Shown: one piece after another, positions 51,371-63,024 of the stretch
How positions within the stretch are numbered: position 1 is the stretch's first letter
Layout: every line of letters begins with the position of its first letter
Source: Epiperipatus broadwayi
Lineage: Eukaryota; Onychophora; Udeonychophora; Euonychophora; Peripatidae
NCBI GenBank assembly: GCA_028023455.1
Contig: JAQFVV010000144.1
Span: forward strand, 1,428,001 to 1,492,000
Length of the DNA stretch: 64,000 nucleotides
Reading direction: 5' to 3'
Notes under the pieces: model-generated
The model's input: the letters and a program-made list of their open reading frames with translations, nothing else
Told to the model about the DNA's origin: nothing
Databases searched by the model: none
Translations under genes and position numbers: made by a program

Positions 51371-53418
51371 TTAACTACTTCCGGTTTGTCGGCGACGATT
51401 GCGCTCGTTAATGTTCGTTTGTTGAAGTTCGTTTTTCTGTTTGAAATTACAGAAAAACTATAAGGACTACGCATGCGCCTATACCATAATTCTCTTCGTT
51501 GTTTTTTCCTCTTTTCGTAGGTAGTTGCCATTTTTCTGTAAGTTAAAAAATAAAATTTTTATTAATTTTTTTGCGAATAAGGTCAATTTTTTTAAAAATT
51601 TTTTTCACAATTTGTTAGATTAACGGAAAGAAAAGTACGCAAAATAAATGAACGGGACATGATGGCCTCTGATACGGATTATTTTAGCGGTGATGAATTT
51701 GTCCCATCTAAGCCCTTTGACTCCGAGAATAGTGTTAGTTATAGTGATCTTGAAGAATATTTTTCGTCATCAGAAGAAGAAACTACTTTACCAGCCAAAA
51801 AGAAAAAAACTACGAGTGCTTTTCTGGATGATATCAATACACCAGGCCCGTCAACAAGTGTTCCTAACGATATCAATCGGCCAGGCCCTTCATCTAGTAA
51901 CAGTAATCTGTGTCCGAACGTAACCTGCAAACTTGTGAATGTAGAGAATTTTACTAAAACTCCAGGTTTGAAGTTTTCTATAGTAGGTAAGTATTCAATT
52001 TTAGATTTTTTTTTAATGTTATTTGATAAAAAACTTTTATCAACTATTATCAGAGAAACTAATAAATATGCCACTCAAGAAAAATGACTGACTGATTTTT
52101 TACTCTGTGATAGGTAGCACATATGAAAGGTAATGTTTTTATTATTGTTTTTTTTTTTTGTTGGTTTGTTTTAGCTACCAGCACAATGGATGAATGGTTG
52201 ACACACTGATTCAAGACTATTTACAATTTATTCCTCTCTAGCAAATTGATTGTATATAATGCAGTAATTTTTTTTATTCTGTTTTTACTAATTTTTGTTT
52301 TACTAACATGGTTTTCATTGTTTTTGTTTTACTAATTTAGTTTTTATTTGTTGTTTTATTAACTTGTTTTTTTACTAACTTCATTTTATACTTTATAGGC
52401 ATATGACTGCCTGATTGCCTTCCTTATTAGAATTTTGTTTCAGCTTCATTACTGATTACTTTTTCCAATTGGTAAACAAGATCTGGCATGATGAAATATT
52501 TTGCATATTTATATTAGCATATATGAACAGGTATGCTTCTCTGGAAGACGTATCTTGGAAGAGGTAGAATATAAACATTTTTTTATATAAATATCTGCCA
52601 TAGAACCTTTTTAGTAATCATTGTCTGCCTCTTGAAATGAGAAATTTGTAAATTGTTTTCTGTATTGGCAATGATTATTCAGTATGATGATGATGATGTT
52701 ATAAACGAGGTTGGTTTATCCAAAGTCTAAAATCAAAATAGTGCATCTTGTTTAATAGGCTTTTGAGTTTTCCCATAACCATTGGCAGAACTTTCATGAT
52801 TCATACATATACACCACTTTTATAATATACCTGTACTATGATGATGATGATGACATTTTATTTTTTTATTGTATTTATAATGGTAAGTAATAATTTTCCA
52901 CTTCCTTCATTATTTTTATATTCTGTTAGAATTTTAATTTTTTTATTTTTTATCTTTTATTAGGGAGAACTCTTTTCTGCCAGGCGCCTTGACAATTTGC
53001 AACAGTTGGGGTAGAAGATAAAAATGAAGAACTCCTATAGGAACATTTTCGGACATTGTAAAGCTATGAATTATCTCAGGTAAGACTTATTATATATCTT
53101 TAGAAAGATTTTTTTGTGAGGAATACAAAGAAATTATCACTGAAGATGTAATTTGCATTTTAGTTAATGTTAATTTTCAAATTATGAACAAACAATAAAA
53201 TAATAATTATTTCGGTTGTGAAAATTTCTTTTTTCCCTTATTTTTTATATAGTTATCACTATTTATTTTATGCTTATTGTTTTCCTTAGTTTTTCTAGTT
53301 TCTAGCAATGTAATTGTTTTTGCTCTAACATAATTCAAACTGAAGTTATTGTGAAAATTGTGTATCAGGCCAGTATTTTAAAAAGTTCAATATGGCGGCT
53401 TGAAGCTGAAGTAGTTAA
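51371..53418 (+). mobile_element. piggyBac-like DNA transposon, internally deleted, with TTAA ends
   Basis: The left end reads TTAACTACTTCCGG (51371 on) and the right end reads CAGCTGAAGTAGTTAA-like GCTGAAGTAGTTAA (to 53418). The inverted identity is TTAACTACTTC, that is the TTAA target plus a 7-bp perfect terminal repeat, with weaker matching further in. TTAA target sites are the hallmark of piggyBac transposons, and the element holds a piggyBac transposase N-terminus. At 2048 bp including both TTAA it is shorter than usual coding elements, and the catalytic part of the gene is gone. The first 130 bp (about 51375-51510) are CpG-rich and probably held the promoter. A remnant CGCCTTGACAATTTGCAAC near 52985 marks less biased sequence in the 3' half that I could not translate sensibly. 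Confidence 0.82.
51659..52087 (+). pseudogene. piggyBac transposase N-terminal fragment
   Basis: The frame encodes 142 residues from ATG 51659 (a second ATG follows at once). Residues 1-50 are Ser/acidic-rich (FSSSEEE near 35-41), then KKKK (47-50), then a small internal repeat (DDINTPGPS and NDINRPGPS, about 57-79). From about 112 the sequence ILDFFLMLFDKKLLSTIIRE with TNKYATQ (134-140) matches the opening of the piggyBac DDE domain, including the conserved TN.YA. Full transposases of the family are several hundred residues; here the frame stops at 52085-52087 before any of the catalytic aspartates. A GTAAGT near 51986 could be mistaken for a splice donor, but the conserved domain reads straight through it. 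The fragment has no catalytic residues. Confidence 0.85.
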
Positions 53419-55334
53419 AGGAAAAAAAAGATTTAAATCTATATTTTTAAAATTAAAAAAACTCGTATAATTAAAAGTCGACCTATGATGACCATAGCTA
53501 TATACAGAAAGAATTATGATTTAAAAGAAAAAACAGATTTCTACCCAAAATCTTTTAGACTAAAAAAAAGAAAAGAAAGACATTTTAAAATTAAAATCCT
53601 GTTGATAATTAATTAATCAAAACAATTACCTGAAAAAGAAAAAAAAGACTTTTTTTTTTGAAAAAGAAAACTTTTTATGAAAGTGTTTATAATTAATTTA
53701 TATCATCTATAATTTTATTTAGACATGTTATATGCTATGTGTGCATTTGTATAAAAAATAATTTTTAATAACTTTATTTTGACAAAAATGAAATATATGA
53801 TGTAGACTTCTGTATGTATCTGCAATTCAATATGCACACATATGTATGTTAAATATGTTATCAAATATGATAGAAAATGAATTTCATTTATATAATTAAT
53901 CAATTATTATAATGCACATACATGTGAAATTATATATACATGTTTTAGTAAACCTAGCATAGGTAATTGTATTAGTAAAAATATAAGTTAAAATGTTTAA
54001 TCATGTATTATTGTAGGACAATTTAAATATGTTCAGAAATTACATGCACACACATGTAGGTGTCTGTAAATATATGTCAGTTGTATTGCAAATACCAATG
54101 TGTGGGTCAGATAGACACTTATATGTAAAATTTCAATCATTTTTTTATTATTAAATGTCAATTCAAACATGGTCATTTTGTATCAAGCCACATGCCTGTG
54201 AGCTAAATGGGTTTTAAGTAAGCCTAATGTATTAATCATGTAAATCAATGTAATAATTTGAATTTTGTATAGTAATTTTGTAAATCACAAATGTGATAAT
54301 TTTTTTATTGTATATTAATCAAAATCAGAAGGTTTAATTGATGTGTATAGCCTAATTCTAGACCTTAATATCATTATTTATTGTTAATAGTTGGGTTCAA
54401 TTATAAAAATTATTCCAGTGGTTGTAGATATTTTTAGAATATCTGTTTCCATTATCTCTTGGTCACATATAGTAATAGGGCTTGTGTTCTCCTAAGCTGG
54501 ATTCATGCAATAATGGCTGTTATATAAGGGGGCATTTATTTAGTGCTTAGTGACATCCAGCCATGATCAATCATCATTCTGGTTGTCATGAAGATTATAT
54601 TCTTTAAAGCCCCCTGCACTACATATTATTTAGTTTGGTATTATTAAAAATTAAGTTTATAGATGGCCGGTACATTAATGGTACCAAATGGCCAGAGCAT
54701 TGATGATGATCAGCATGTTTTAACCTTGCAGCATTATTGTTTTGATGATTATGTAATCTAATTGATTAGGACTTAAATGGTGCATCCAAAGGTATGTTTA
54801 AATAATTGCCCAAGCTGGAAAATGCTCAATAGTTAGCCTGGTCTACATAAGATCCAGTTCCAATTCAGTCACCAGATTGACTGTTGGTTTATATTTTTTA
54901 TTGTTCAAATCCAGTCACAAGATGGACTGTTGATTTATGGTATTGATTTTATTTTGATTTATTATTGAGATATTTTGATTGTGAATCGTTCATGATGATG
55001 AATGGTCTTTTGAGTATTACTTATTTTTAGTTTATAATGCTGGTGGATTTATAGTTAATCATAACTGATCTCATAACAAAAAAAATGTAGAAAAATGTTT
55101 GAATTCTTACCATCTGACAATCAGTAAGTGTAATCAGTATTGTTTTATTCTTCATTGTTCCTTTGTGAGGGATCATTGCAAAGATTTTTCACTTATTAAG
55201 GATTATTTAAAAATTATTTTCTTTTACTTACCTAATTACATGTTTGAAATATTGTGATGATAATATATTGTGTATATGTCAGACTATTCTCATCATGGTT
55301 TTTAAAAAATTCTAAATTTATTTATATCTTTCTA
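53419..55334. other. A/T-rich non-coding stretch
   Basis: No gene recognised. Homopolymers and short frames only; several GATGATGATGA tracts lie just upstream in the piggyBac element's 3' half. Confidence 0.5.
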
Positions 55335-55460
55335 AGGGCATTCAATTACTAATAACAGCACAAAGGATAATATAAAACATGCTACATTTAGTAGTATTTT
55401 TTCTTCTCTTCTTTAAGGTATTTCTGGAGTGATTCATGACAGTCTACTATAGAGCTGAAC
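55335..55460 (-). repeat. Family D fragment
   Basis: On the minus strand: AAAGAAGAGAAGAAAAAATA, GTGCTGTTATTAGTAATTGA and AATGCCC match the family D tail, preceded by a GGTTATCAGTTCAGCTC box-B-like piece. Confidence 0.6.
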
Positions 55461-55879
55461 TGATAACCTTACTTTAACATTCTGATATTTTTTTGCATTG
55501 CCTATATCAAATAAATTTGTATGTTTTTCTTTCAATTTTAGGTGTACATAAGAATATAAAAATTAAGTTTATTCTGTGTTTGCATAATTAAACAAAAAAT
55601 AATATGATGCAATGTATTTTATACCTCTGAAAAAGGCTATTATACAGTCAAAACTGTGAGATAAATCATAACAATTATAAAAAACACAAACAAACAAATT
55701 TATTTTGAAACTTTTACATTTGTGAATACTGAATTTAAAATGAAATTCTAACTAACAAAGCTATCCTGTCAAAGATTACAGACAGTAGAAGGTCTATTGA
55801 TTTGTTCATTTTCTGTAAAAATAAATAAATAAATAAATAAAAAAGAAAAATGGAAAAGTACTCATAGAAAAATATATTA
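55461..55879. other. A/T-rich spacer
   Basis: No feature recognised; a short (AAAT)n run lies near 55820. Confidence 0.5.
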
Positions 55880-56045
55880 AATTTATATTAACTGCTGCCT
55901 TGGCAGAATAACCTAATTGGTTAGAGCATACTTAAAATCACTACTTCATGGACTTAAAGATTACCATTTCAGTAGACATGCTAGATCTGAAGAAGAAAAG
56001 AGAAAAAACATTATTTGAAACATTGTTCCAGTATTAGATGAATAT
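55880..56045 (+). repeat. Family D copy, tRNA-like head and partial tail
   Basis: TTGGCAGAATAACCTAATTG with GTTAGAGCATACTTAAAATC resembles the tRNA-like head of the 47.5-kb copy. It is followed by ATCTGAAGAAGAAAAGAGAA and CATTATTTGAAACATTGTTC in tail position. It is more diverged than the 47-kb pair. Confidence 0.6.
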
Positions 56046-56600
56046 ATTTGGAAAGGTATGAATAATGTTTGTTTTTCTGCCAATAACATTTGAGAAATCA
56101 ATCTGAAGGAATGGGCCACATTGGATATAATTTCCAACAATTTGCCATTTGTATTTTATTTATCAATAAATTACTTTGTATTTATAGTCTAGGTTGGATA
56201 ATTTTTTTTGCATATTAATACACATCTTATTTTTCTATTACTATTTTGAATGGGAGTGAATAAATTGAAAATTATTATCTGTATAAACTCATACTGAAAC
56301 ACAGACTTTCAATTTTGACATTTAATAGTGTTTTATGCTGAAACATACTGAAACTTATCAATAATTACTACATTTAAATGAACAAGTCATAATCTTATTA
56401 TATCTGATTATAAACATAATTATATGATAGTCTATATATATATGTATAATCAAAATTATTTCCAAATATACCTTACCACTGCTTCCATGATTTCTGGTTT
56501 CAATATGCATTGAAAATATCAATATTCATGGATAATAATGAACTGTATTATAATGTGCATTATAATACACACACATATACTTTGTACAGATCAATATATA
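56046..56600. other. A/T-rich spacer
   Basis: No feature recognised. Confidence 0.5.
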
Positions 56601-56803
56601 AATGCAATTTACCCCTTCTACTTTGAACACATTTTAGCAAAAAACCTTTTATTGTACAATCATATGTTTCAACTGCTTTTTTATTTTAAAAAATTAAAGT
56701 AAAAGCGGCTCTGAAGAAGACTGCAGGACAGTTGAAATGTAAGATTATACAATAAAAGTTTTTTTGCTAAAATGGGTCCAAAGTAGAGGGAATAAATTGC
56801 ATT
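56601..56803. repeat. Inverted repeat with 75-bp arms
   Basis: 56601-56675 and 56729-56803 are reverse complements with about ten mismatches. Shared: AATGCAATTTA, CTACTTTG, CATTTTAGCAAAAAA, CTTTTATTGTA and TTTCAACTG. The spacer holds CTGAAGAAGACTGCAGGACA followed by GTTGAAATGT, a motif of the kind found near ends of LINE and Penelope-like retroelements. It may be a twin-primed (inverted) retroelement 3' end. Confidence 0.85.
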
Positions 56804-58334
56804 AAAAGAAGGTTAGGAAAAATTGTATTAAAGAGGAAAAAGTGTTGATATACCTAACTCAATAACAAATAATATAATAATAATGAATTCACCCAAAATT
56901 AATATATATTTAAATTATTTTGGTTTTAAGGCTTTGTTAGACAATAAACAAATATAAATAATGTATTTAGTGATAGATAAACTATTAATATTATTATATT
57001 TATGGATTTATACAGATGCTTCTTCTATATTATTAACAATCAATTGAAAAATAAAGCTTACGAAATTATTTTTATACCCAACTGATAGGGAAATAGAAAA
57101 TTAAAAAAACAACAAACAAATGGGGGGGGGGGGATAAATTAAAAGGGGTGGGAGAAGTTGCTTATAGATTTCTCTTTCTTTCAAGAATTTAAATTATTTA
57201 ATATCTGCGATGATCAGGTGGGTCAGCAATATAAGATGGCACTGAGAGTTATGGGTCATGTGATTGGAATCCCGCATATATTATATATATAAATGCAGGT
57301 GCAAGCCTGTACAATGTACTATTTAATATCTGTAAATAATTTTGAAACAAACTGGAACAAATTTCTTAATAAACGTTTAAGAAAATATTTTGTAAAAGTT
57401 AGAATTTAAATATTTTTTTAACAGAAACAATTGACAAAAGTAAAAAGTAGTCAGTTAAATCAAGAAATATAGCAAACTAAAAAGTTAAAACTCTCATTAT
57501 AAAAAATGTTTAAAAAGTTTAAGTTGTATTATAAAATAGAACGAAATTGTAGACATAGGCTTTGGAATTATCATTTCTATATTCTCGATTTTTCTTTTGT
57601 AATAGGCTCTTTGTTATTTATTTTATTATTAGTTATACATTCCTGAAGTACATACATAGTCTGTTACTTTAGACACATCTGTTTCTTCTCTAATCTTTTG
57701 CTTCCTTTTCTATTAATTATTTTATTCAATGAACATACGAATCACGAGGCATATTGATTTTGTTTAACTAGAGATGAGGGCTATAAGTATTATCATAATA
57801 ACTTTACTAAGCAATGTCTGGATCAATCACAATTGTAAACAATTACTGAAAATTAAATTGATGGAGACTCAGTAGATGATCAAATGGAAAAAATAGTCTA
57901 AACCATCCCACCTGCCTACACGAATGCATAAGATTTACCTTAATATGAACCTGCGTGTTTAAAAAAAAAATAGCCAAAATAATGAAATATATGTACACCC
58001 ATTAAGGAATTTATTACAGGCTGCATGTAGTAATTTGAATCTAGTTTTTTTTTTTTGGGGGGGGGGGGAGGAGAAGAGAATCAAATAAGAAACACCTGGA
58101 TTATGATAAAAAATTGCATTACATATGTATTCGGACTAATTTAAAAAAATAATAACAACTGATATGTGTGCTTAAAAAATGCCAAATTCTTCTTTTTTTA
58201 TATATATATTGTTAATTATATTTTTCATAAAATTATAAGTACAAGTTTAGTTTTGATATATTCATTTATAATATATATATATTTTATACTTGCTAATCCA
58301 AAAAAAAATACTGCTTTTATTAGTTTTTATTAAT
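56804..58334. other. A/T-rich stretch with a family A end and G runs
   Basis: At 57190-57335 a family A terminal part is present (ATAAGATGGCACTGAGAG, TATGGGTCATGTGATTGG, GCAGGTGCAAGCCTGTACAA). Runs of 12 G lie at 57122-57133 and 58057-58068. No gene recognised. Confidence 0.6.
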
Positions 58335-58490
58335 TAAAGGGAATTTGAACCCAGACTTTCAAGCTCTCTACAAATATCAACTCTATTCATTATAACCGAT
58401 ACCCATAATCACATATATATGCATAAATGATCTCCAATGTACGTATTTCAGGCCGAACCAGCACTCATCAGTTGATTCTGATCATCTCCA

Positions 58491-58532
<42 letters not shown>

Positions 58533-58790
58533 GCTCGGTTTACATTAAGATAGCAAATCTACGCACTTTAATGAACAGGCTTAGATCTTCTCCACTCTCC
58601 AACTCTTCATCCATCCATATCATTGAAAATCTGAATGGCTGAAGAATGGGAGAGTGGAGTGTATTGAAGCCTGTCCATTAAAGTGTGTGAATTTGCTATC
58701 TTAATATGAACCGTGTGCTGATTATATATGTGTGGTAGATGATGATCTGGACTAACTGATGACTGCTAGTTCAGCATGAAATATTGAAAC
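58335..58790. repeat. Repeat family A, inverted pair with (CA)n(TA)n inside
   Basis: The left arm (about 58335-58625) is a minus-strand copy: TTTGAACCCAGACTTTCAAG, GAACCAGCACTCATCAGTTG, GATAGCAAATCTACGCACTT and CTCCACTCTCCAACTCTTCA. The right arm (about 58635-58790) is plus: AATGGGAGAGTGGAGTGTAT, GCCTGTCCATTAAAGTGTGT and GATGATCTGGACTAACTGAT. The left arm carries a (CA)n(TA)n expansion at 58491-58531. The two arms meet at the GGATG(G)A(T/C) region. Confidence 0.88.
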
Positions 58791-59380
58791 AGTAAGATTC
58801 GTATTCGAATCTTAAGTTTCACCTTTTTCTGTCTTCTCTCACTGACTGGTCTATCCCACCCAAATTTAAACTTTTGATATCGAGTTGTGTGTGTAACAAT
58901 ATTAAAAATGTATAAATATGTGTAGAATTCAACATAAACACGCACACATTTTGATCTCAAATTAAAGGCAATAAATACGGATAAAGTAATATAATTTAGA
59001 TTTCTTTAGCTAAATAAATCTTGTGTAATATTAATCATTTATTTTGAATTTATAAAGTTCGTATTTATTGCTTAGTTTAAATTTCGTTAAATAATAATTC
59101 TAACAAAATCTGATGCAATAATTAATTAAAGTTAAAATAATTTTATTCCCTTTTGTCTTTGAAAATTTAAAAGCATCGGTCAGTGATAGATAATAAATTA
59201 ATTATAGGAAAATTCCAAAAAAATGTAATTAACGAATGTAAAAAAAACAAAAACAAAACAAACAATAGCACAGCAGATTTCTTTCTAATTAAAACCAGCA
59301 AAAGCATTGATTATCCTGAGGGCAAGATAAAGAAAACCTAAAAATATCTCAACAGAAAAAATTAAGAGATCAAGATAAAA
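58791..59380. other. A/T-rich spacer
   Basis: No feature recognised; the minus frame 58766-58960 is unsupported. Confidence 0.5.
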
Positions 59381-59645
59381 AAAAGGAGGCCATCTTGGAC
59401 TTGCTGGAGACTTTCACTTGAGTTTTAGCTTTGCTCTCGAGTGGAGAGGCTAAAATATCTTAAAATAAATTGATATTGCCAAGGTATGACCGAGTAAGCA
59501 CCGAGATTATTCTCCATCGGGAGATGGCCCACCATATGCCGAACTTCACCTTGCCCATCGTAAAAACACCATAATAATCTGTTGCCTGAAATAAACAAGA
59601 AAGCCGCTGCTGTTAAAATCAATAAAAAAAAACCCACAGACAAGA
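59381..59645 (-). other. CpG-containing island with a strong splice-acceptor-like tract
   Basis: Reading minus, a good pyrimidine tract ending TTGTTTATTTCAG (near 59589) is followed by a less biased stretch open for about 50 codons (GNRLLWCFYDGQGEVRHMVG and onward) to a TAA near 59425. It could be a terminal exon, or a fragment of a repeat. There is no recognisable domain and no polyadenylation signal directly after, so I do not call it a gene. Confidence 0.3.
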
Positions 59646-60059
59646 AAGAAAACTGCTAATCACGAACAATCTACTATTAAACAAATGGACGAAAACATCT
59701 TATAAAACAGGTACCTGTGTGTGTATCCCAAATTATAGAGTACTCTAGTAAATAAGCTGTAGCTCATCTCCTACTATTTGTCTAATTTCTAAATGTTAAA
59801 ATTGTAATTTTGTGAACTAAAATTTGAGAATTAATGTAATCTGTAAATTTCTCGCATAATCTAGCTTACCTCCCTCTATCCTTCTTAGGTGTGTATTTCT
59901 CAAATCTACACTTTATTTATAAGTATCATTGAAATATTACCTTCTCATAATTGTCTTAGTTTTAAAGCTAAATCCATAATCGCTTGAACATTGAATGCGT
60001 GTCGAATCGTCATTAATATTTGCTTTATAAATAACTTAAATTTCATATAAATCGAGACG
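59646..60059. other. A/T-rich spacer
   Basis: No feature recognised. A loose inverted pair, GAATGCGTGTCGA and GAGACGCATTC, lies near 59992 and 60054. Confidence 0.4.
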
Positions 60060-61262
60060 CATTCAAAGAATCAGTTATTGTAATGCAGGGTCTACTACGT
60101 CGTAACAGCTGGCATGCTCGCTGTAATAAGTTCCCTTTTTAGATATTTTTTATTATTATTAAATTTTAATGAATAGTTACGGAAATTTCATTTCTCTGAG
60201 AGTCACCAATTTTCTTTCAGTCAACGTTGATAATGGGGGGCCGAGTTTGAAATCTAGTTAAATATTACCATAATCTTTTAGATCTTATACATGTGTTACG
60301 TTTTGAAGCCACGATGGCTCATTCCATGCCGTGAATACTCCGGATTCTATAGGGTTGAATCAACCCCAGTCGTCCTACACAAGTGGACATGATAATGTTC
60401 CCGTAGGGCTTGACGACCATCACGCAGCCAGCTGGCAAATTGCAACACGAACCGCTTGTCCCTGGTTATGCTCATGTGACACCTTACCTCGAGGCAGAGA
60501 CCAACCTGAAGCCCCTTATAAACTTATTCATGGCATTGCAACTTCAGTGCTGCCATTTTATATTGCCCTTCTAAAGCGTACCATGTGTTCCTTTATTTAG
60601 TTTATCATTCTCTATATCACTCCACCTCGGCATTATCTCTGTCATCCACTCTCAAATAAATGTTCGCCCTTAGTCGTAAAATAAATATTTTTATTAAATA
60701 AATGTATGCCCGCCGCCACGGATGACTCTTGCAATGCAAAGTATAAAGCCCCTACAGTACGCATTAGAAATACTCACTTGGGAACCTTAGGTAGCTAGAT
60801 TACGCCTTCATATAAATGAATGCTCTTTATAAATAAATGTACTTTTATATATAGTAAAATTGCCAATTAGCTATTGAAACTCTGAATATAAAATATGATT
60901 AATAACATTAATAATGTGTTTTTATTAAATACGTAAATAAATAATTTTAACTGTACGTCTGTAGTCAAGTTTTCATTTATTTGATGCCCATTATATATAT
61001 TTCCTCGATTATATATGTGAATTAATATTCGTTTGATTGTTGGCCAACTCGGAAACAATACCATGAATCTCGTGCATCTCCCTGACCACCGTGCCTAAAG
61101 AAGTGTTTACTTGTGTCGCATCAGAGGCGTTATTCCGTAGATTGTAGTGTGGAACCGATAAACTATGTTCAAACTCGGTACCATGAGTGGCTTCGCTACT
61201 CGATGGTGCTGCTGTTCTGTGTGGTGGTCGAATTCTGCACTATGTTAACGAATACACGTGTT
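60060..61262. other. CpG-richer block, possible solo LTR or promoter region
   Basis: This is the largest region of balanced base composition besides the candidate LTR at 5-11 kb. It has many CpGs (ACTACGTCGTAACAGC, GCCCGCCGCCACGG) and no long coding frame; the 89-codon frame 60331-60600 has no family resemblance. It contains a TATA/initiator pair (60517-60548) and AATAAA signals near 60655-60705, the order U3-R-U5 that an LTR would have. Matching terminal repeats could not be found, so its nature is open. Confidence 0.4.
60517..60548 (+). promoter_or_regulatory. Candidate core promoter: TATA box and initiator
   Basis: TATAAA at 60517-60522 is followed by TTCAGT, an arthropod/invertebrate-type initiator (TCAGT), with its A at 60546, 29 bases after the first T. 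Spacing is canonical. There is no downstream gene in this strand, so an LTR or non-coding promoter is more likely than a gene promoter. Confidence 0.35.
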
Positions 61263-61269
61263 TTGACTG

Positions 61270-61400
61270 TTACAATATGTATGTTGGAGATTATTTATTT
61301 TTTCTCATGTATGTGATAGTGAGTGTTAGTTATATGAGATAAAGGGGATGACTGTAGAGAGGATAAAAGTCTGTGTTCAAATCATCTTTTATTAAATCTA
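61270..61400 (+). repeat. Family A partial copy
   Basis: GGAGATTATTTATTTTTTCT, TATATGAGATAAAGGGGATG and AAAAGTCTGTGTTCAAATCA correspond to the right third of the family A unit. Confidence 0.75.
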
Positions 61401-61974
61401 GATTAAGTATATACATTATAATTGTATTTCAATATTCTTTATTAAGAAAGATGAGGAATTGAATATCATGTATACAGTAATCTGTGCTAGCGTGTGATTT
61501 AAGTAAGCCTTTCTTTTAAATTAAATAAATAATTTAGATTTAGAGAATCTAATTGTGACGCAACTTGTATAAAAATACAGCTCAGGATAGCACAAATATT
61601 AACGTGTGTTTTTATACATTACCTGTGTTCATATTATATAATCTACTTATATTATTAAATTAATTTTCTTAAATTATCAACGAGTAAACTTTTTATTTTA
61701 CGAGTAAAATATTCCTGATATTACAGACGGATGAATAATATATATGTTAATAGTTAAGCAACTATTAATATGTTGCTTTCATGCAATCCACTGAGTTTTG
61801 TTCTAGGGATGATAGCAGCATATAAGATTTAGATAGATCTATTTCTTTATGAAATCAGTCAGAACAAACTAAGATTGTTGGCAACTACTTATAAAAGTTG
61901 CTTACAGTAATAAAAAATTAATTAAAATATTAATATAATTACTTAGTAGATTAAAAATATATGAATTTTTTCTA
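61401..61974. other. A/T-rich spacer
   Basis: No feature recognised. Confidence 0.5.
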
Positions 61975-62512
61975 CAGTACAGGCTTTTTCATACCTGCAC
62001 TCCAATATGTAATATGTAGGAAATTTAAACTCAGATTTTCACATGACCCTCAACTATCCACGCTATCTCATATAGTGCTGTAATGTTTTCCCATCCTTTG
62101 AATATGTATGTAAATGGATCATGTCCTCTACATGAGTGGTCAGAGTGACTTATGGTTAACATAGGTAGGATGAGAAGGTTGGCACCAATGAGAACTTTGA
62201 GTGATCCATCATCAGATTTTCAATAAAATGGATGCGGAAGAGTTGTGAGGTAGAGTGGATTGAAGCCTGTCCATTAAGGTATGAAGATTGGCTCTCTTAA
62301 TATAAGCTGAAAATTGATTGTATATATGTGTGGAGATAATAATCTCGACCAACTGATGAGTTCTGGTTTAGCATGAAATATGTATATTGATGATTATTTA
62401 TCTTTTCAACATGTGTGTGAACAAGGTGTGTCAGCAGTATGAGATAGCATGGATAGTTGAGGGTTGTGTGAAAGTCTGAGTTCAAACCCCCTATATATTA
62501 GTAGATTAATGT
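61975..62512 (+). repeat. Repeat family A, best full-length single copy with inverted ends
   Basis: The left end is TACAGGCTTT...ATACCTG, then AATATGTAG, AAACTCAGATTTTCACATGA and CCCTCAACTATCC. The right end reads GGATAGTTGAGGGTTGTGTG, AAAGTCTGAGTTCAAACCCC and CTATATATTAG. These inner ends are inverted copies of about 60 bp. Between them the plus-strand unit is complete (CTACATGAGTGGTCAGAGTG to GATTATTTATC). Family ends elsewhere finish in AAGCCTGTA, the inverse of the left TACAGGCTT. No open frame encodes a transposase. Structure is that of a MITE-like or foldback element. Confidence 0.88.
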
Positions 62513-63024
62513 TTTTTTGATGATATATGAGAATTTTAGTATTAGTGTATATATGATATTATTCTAAAGTCATATTGATATGAGAATATTTATATTAATG
62601 GACAGATATAATCAACTGTTTATATTGACTGCCATTATTGAGAGGACTGTCTGATAGCTAACTTAACACTGTAATATAAAGCATGATCATCTTTATGATA
62701 GTTAAAAATTTTACATAGTTAATTTTAATACTTATTTATTCCTTTATGTAATTGATTTACCAAAGTATATGCAATGTCCCACCTTTGGCCATTATATAAT
62801 TGGCAGTAGAAAGTGGAATATTATGTGCTTTATATAGAAGAAAACTCCCACTACCAGTTGTTCTTCACATAATTAGTGTTTCATTATGGGATTGGATAGA
62901 TGACCTTCATAATCTCAATCATCCACTTACTCATGTTAGTTGCATATATGGCATACCAACAGTTAATTGTATATATATTTATAATAAGTGTAATAATGCT
63001 CAAGGCTAAATGGTTTAATAAGTA
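62513..63024. other. A/T-rich spacer
   Basis: A slightly more complex part at 62760-63010 holds a 69-codon plus-strand frame without recognisable domains. Confidence 0.45.

Noticed and set aside
51984-51991. GTAAGT as a splice donor in the piggyBac frame
   Set aside because: The conserved piggyBac sequence continues through it in the same frame, so splicing here would destroy the domain.
59425-59643. Minus-strand frame with a strong acceptor as a definite exon
   Set aside because: No donor, no polyadenylation signal close by, and no family resemblance; kept only as a possible island.
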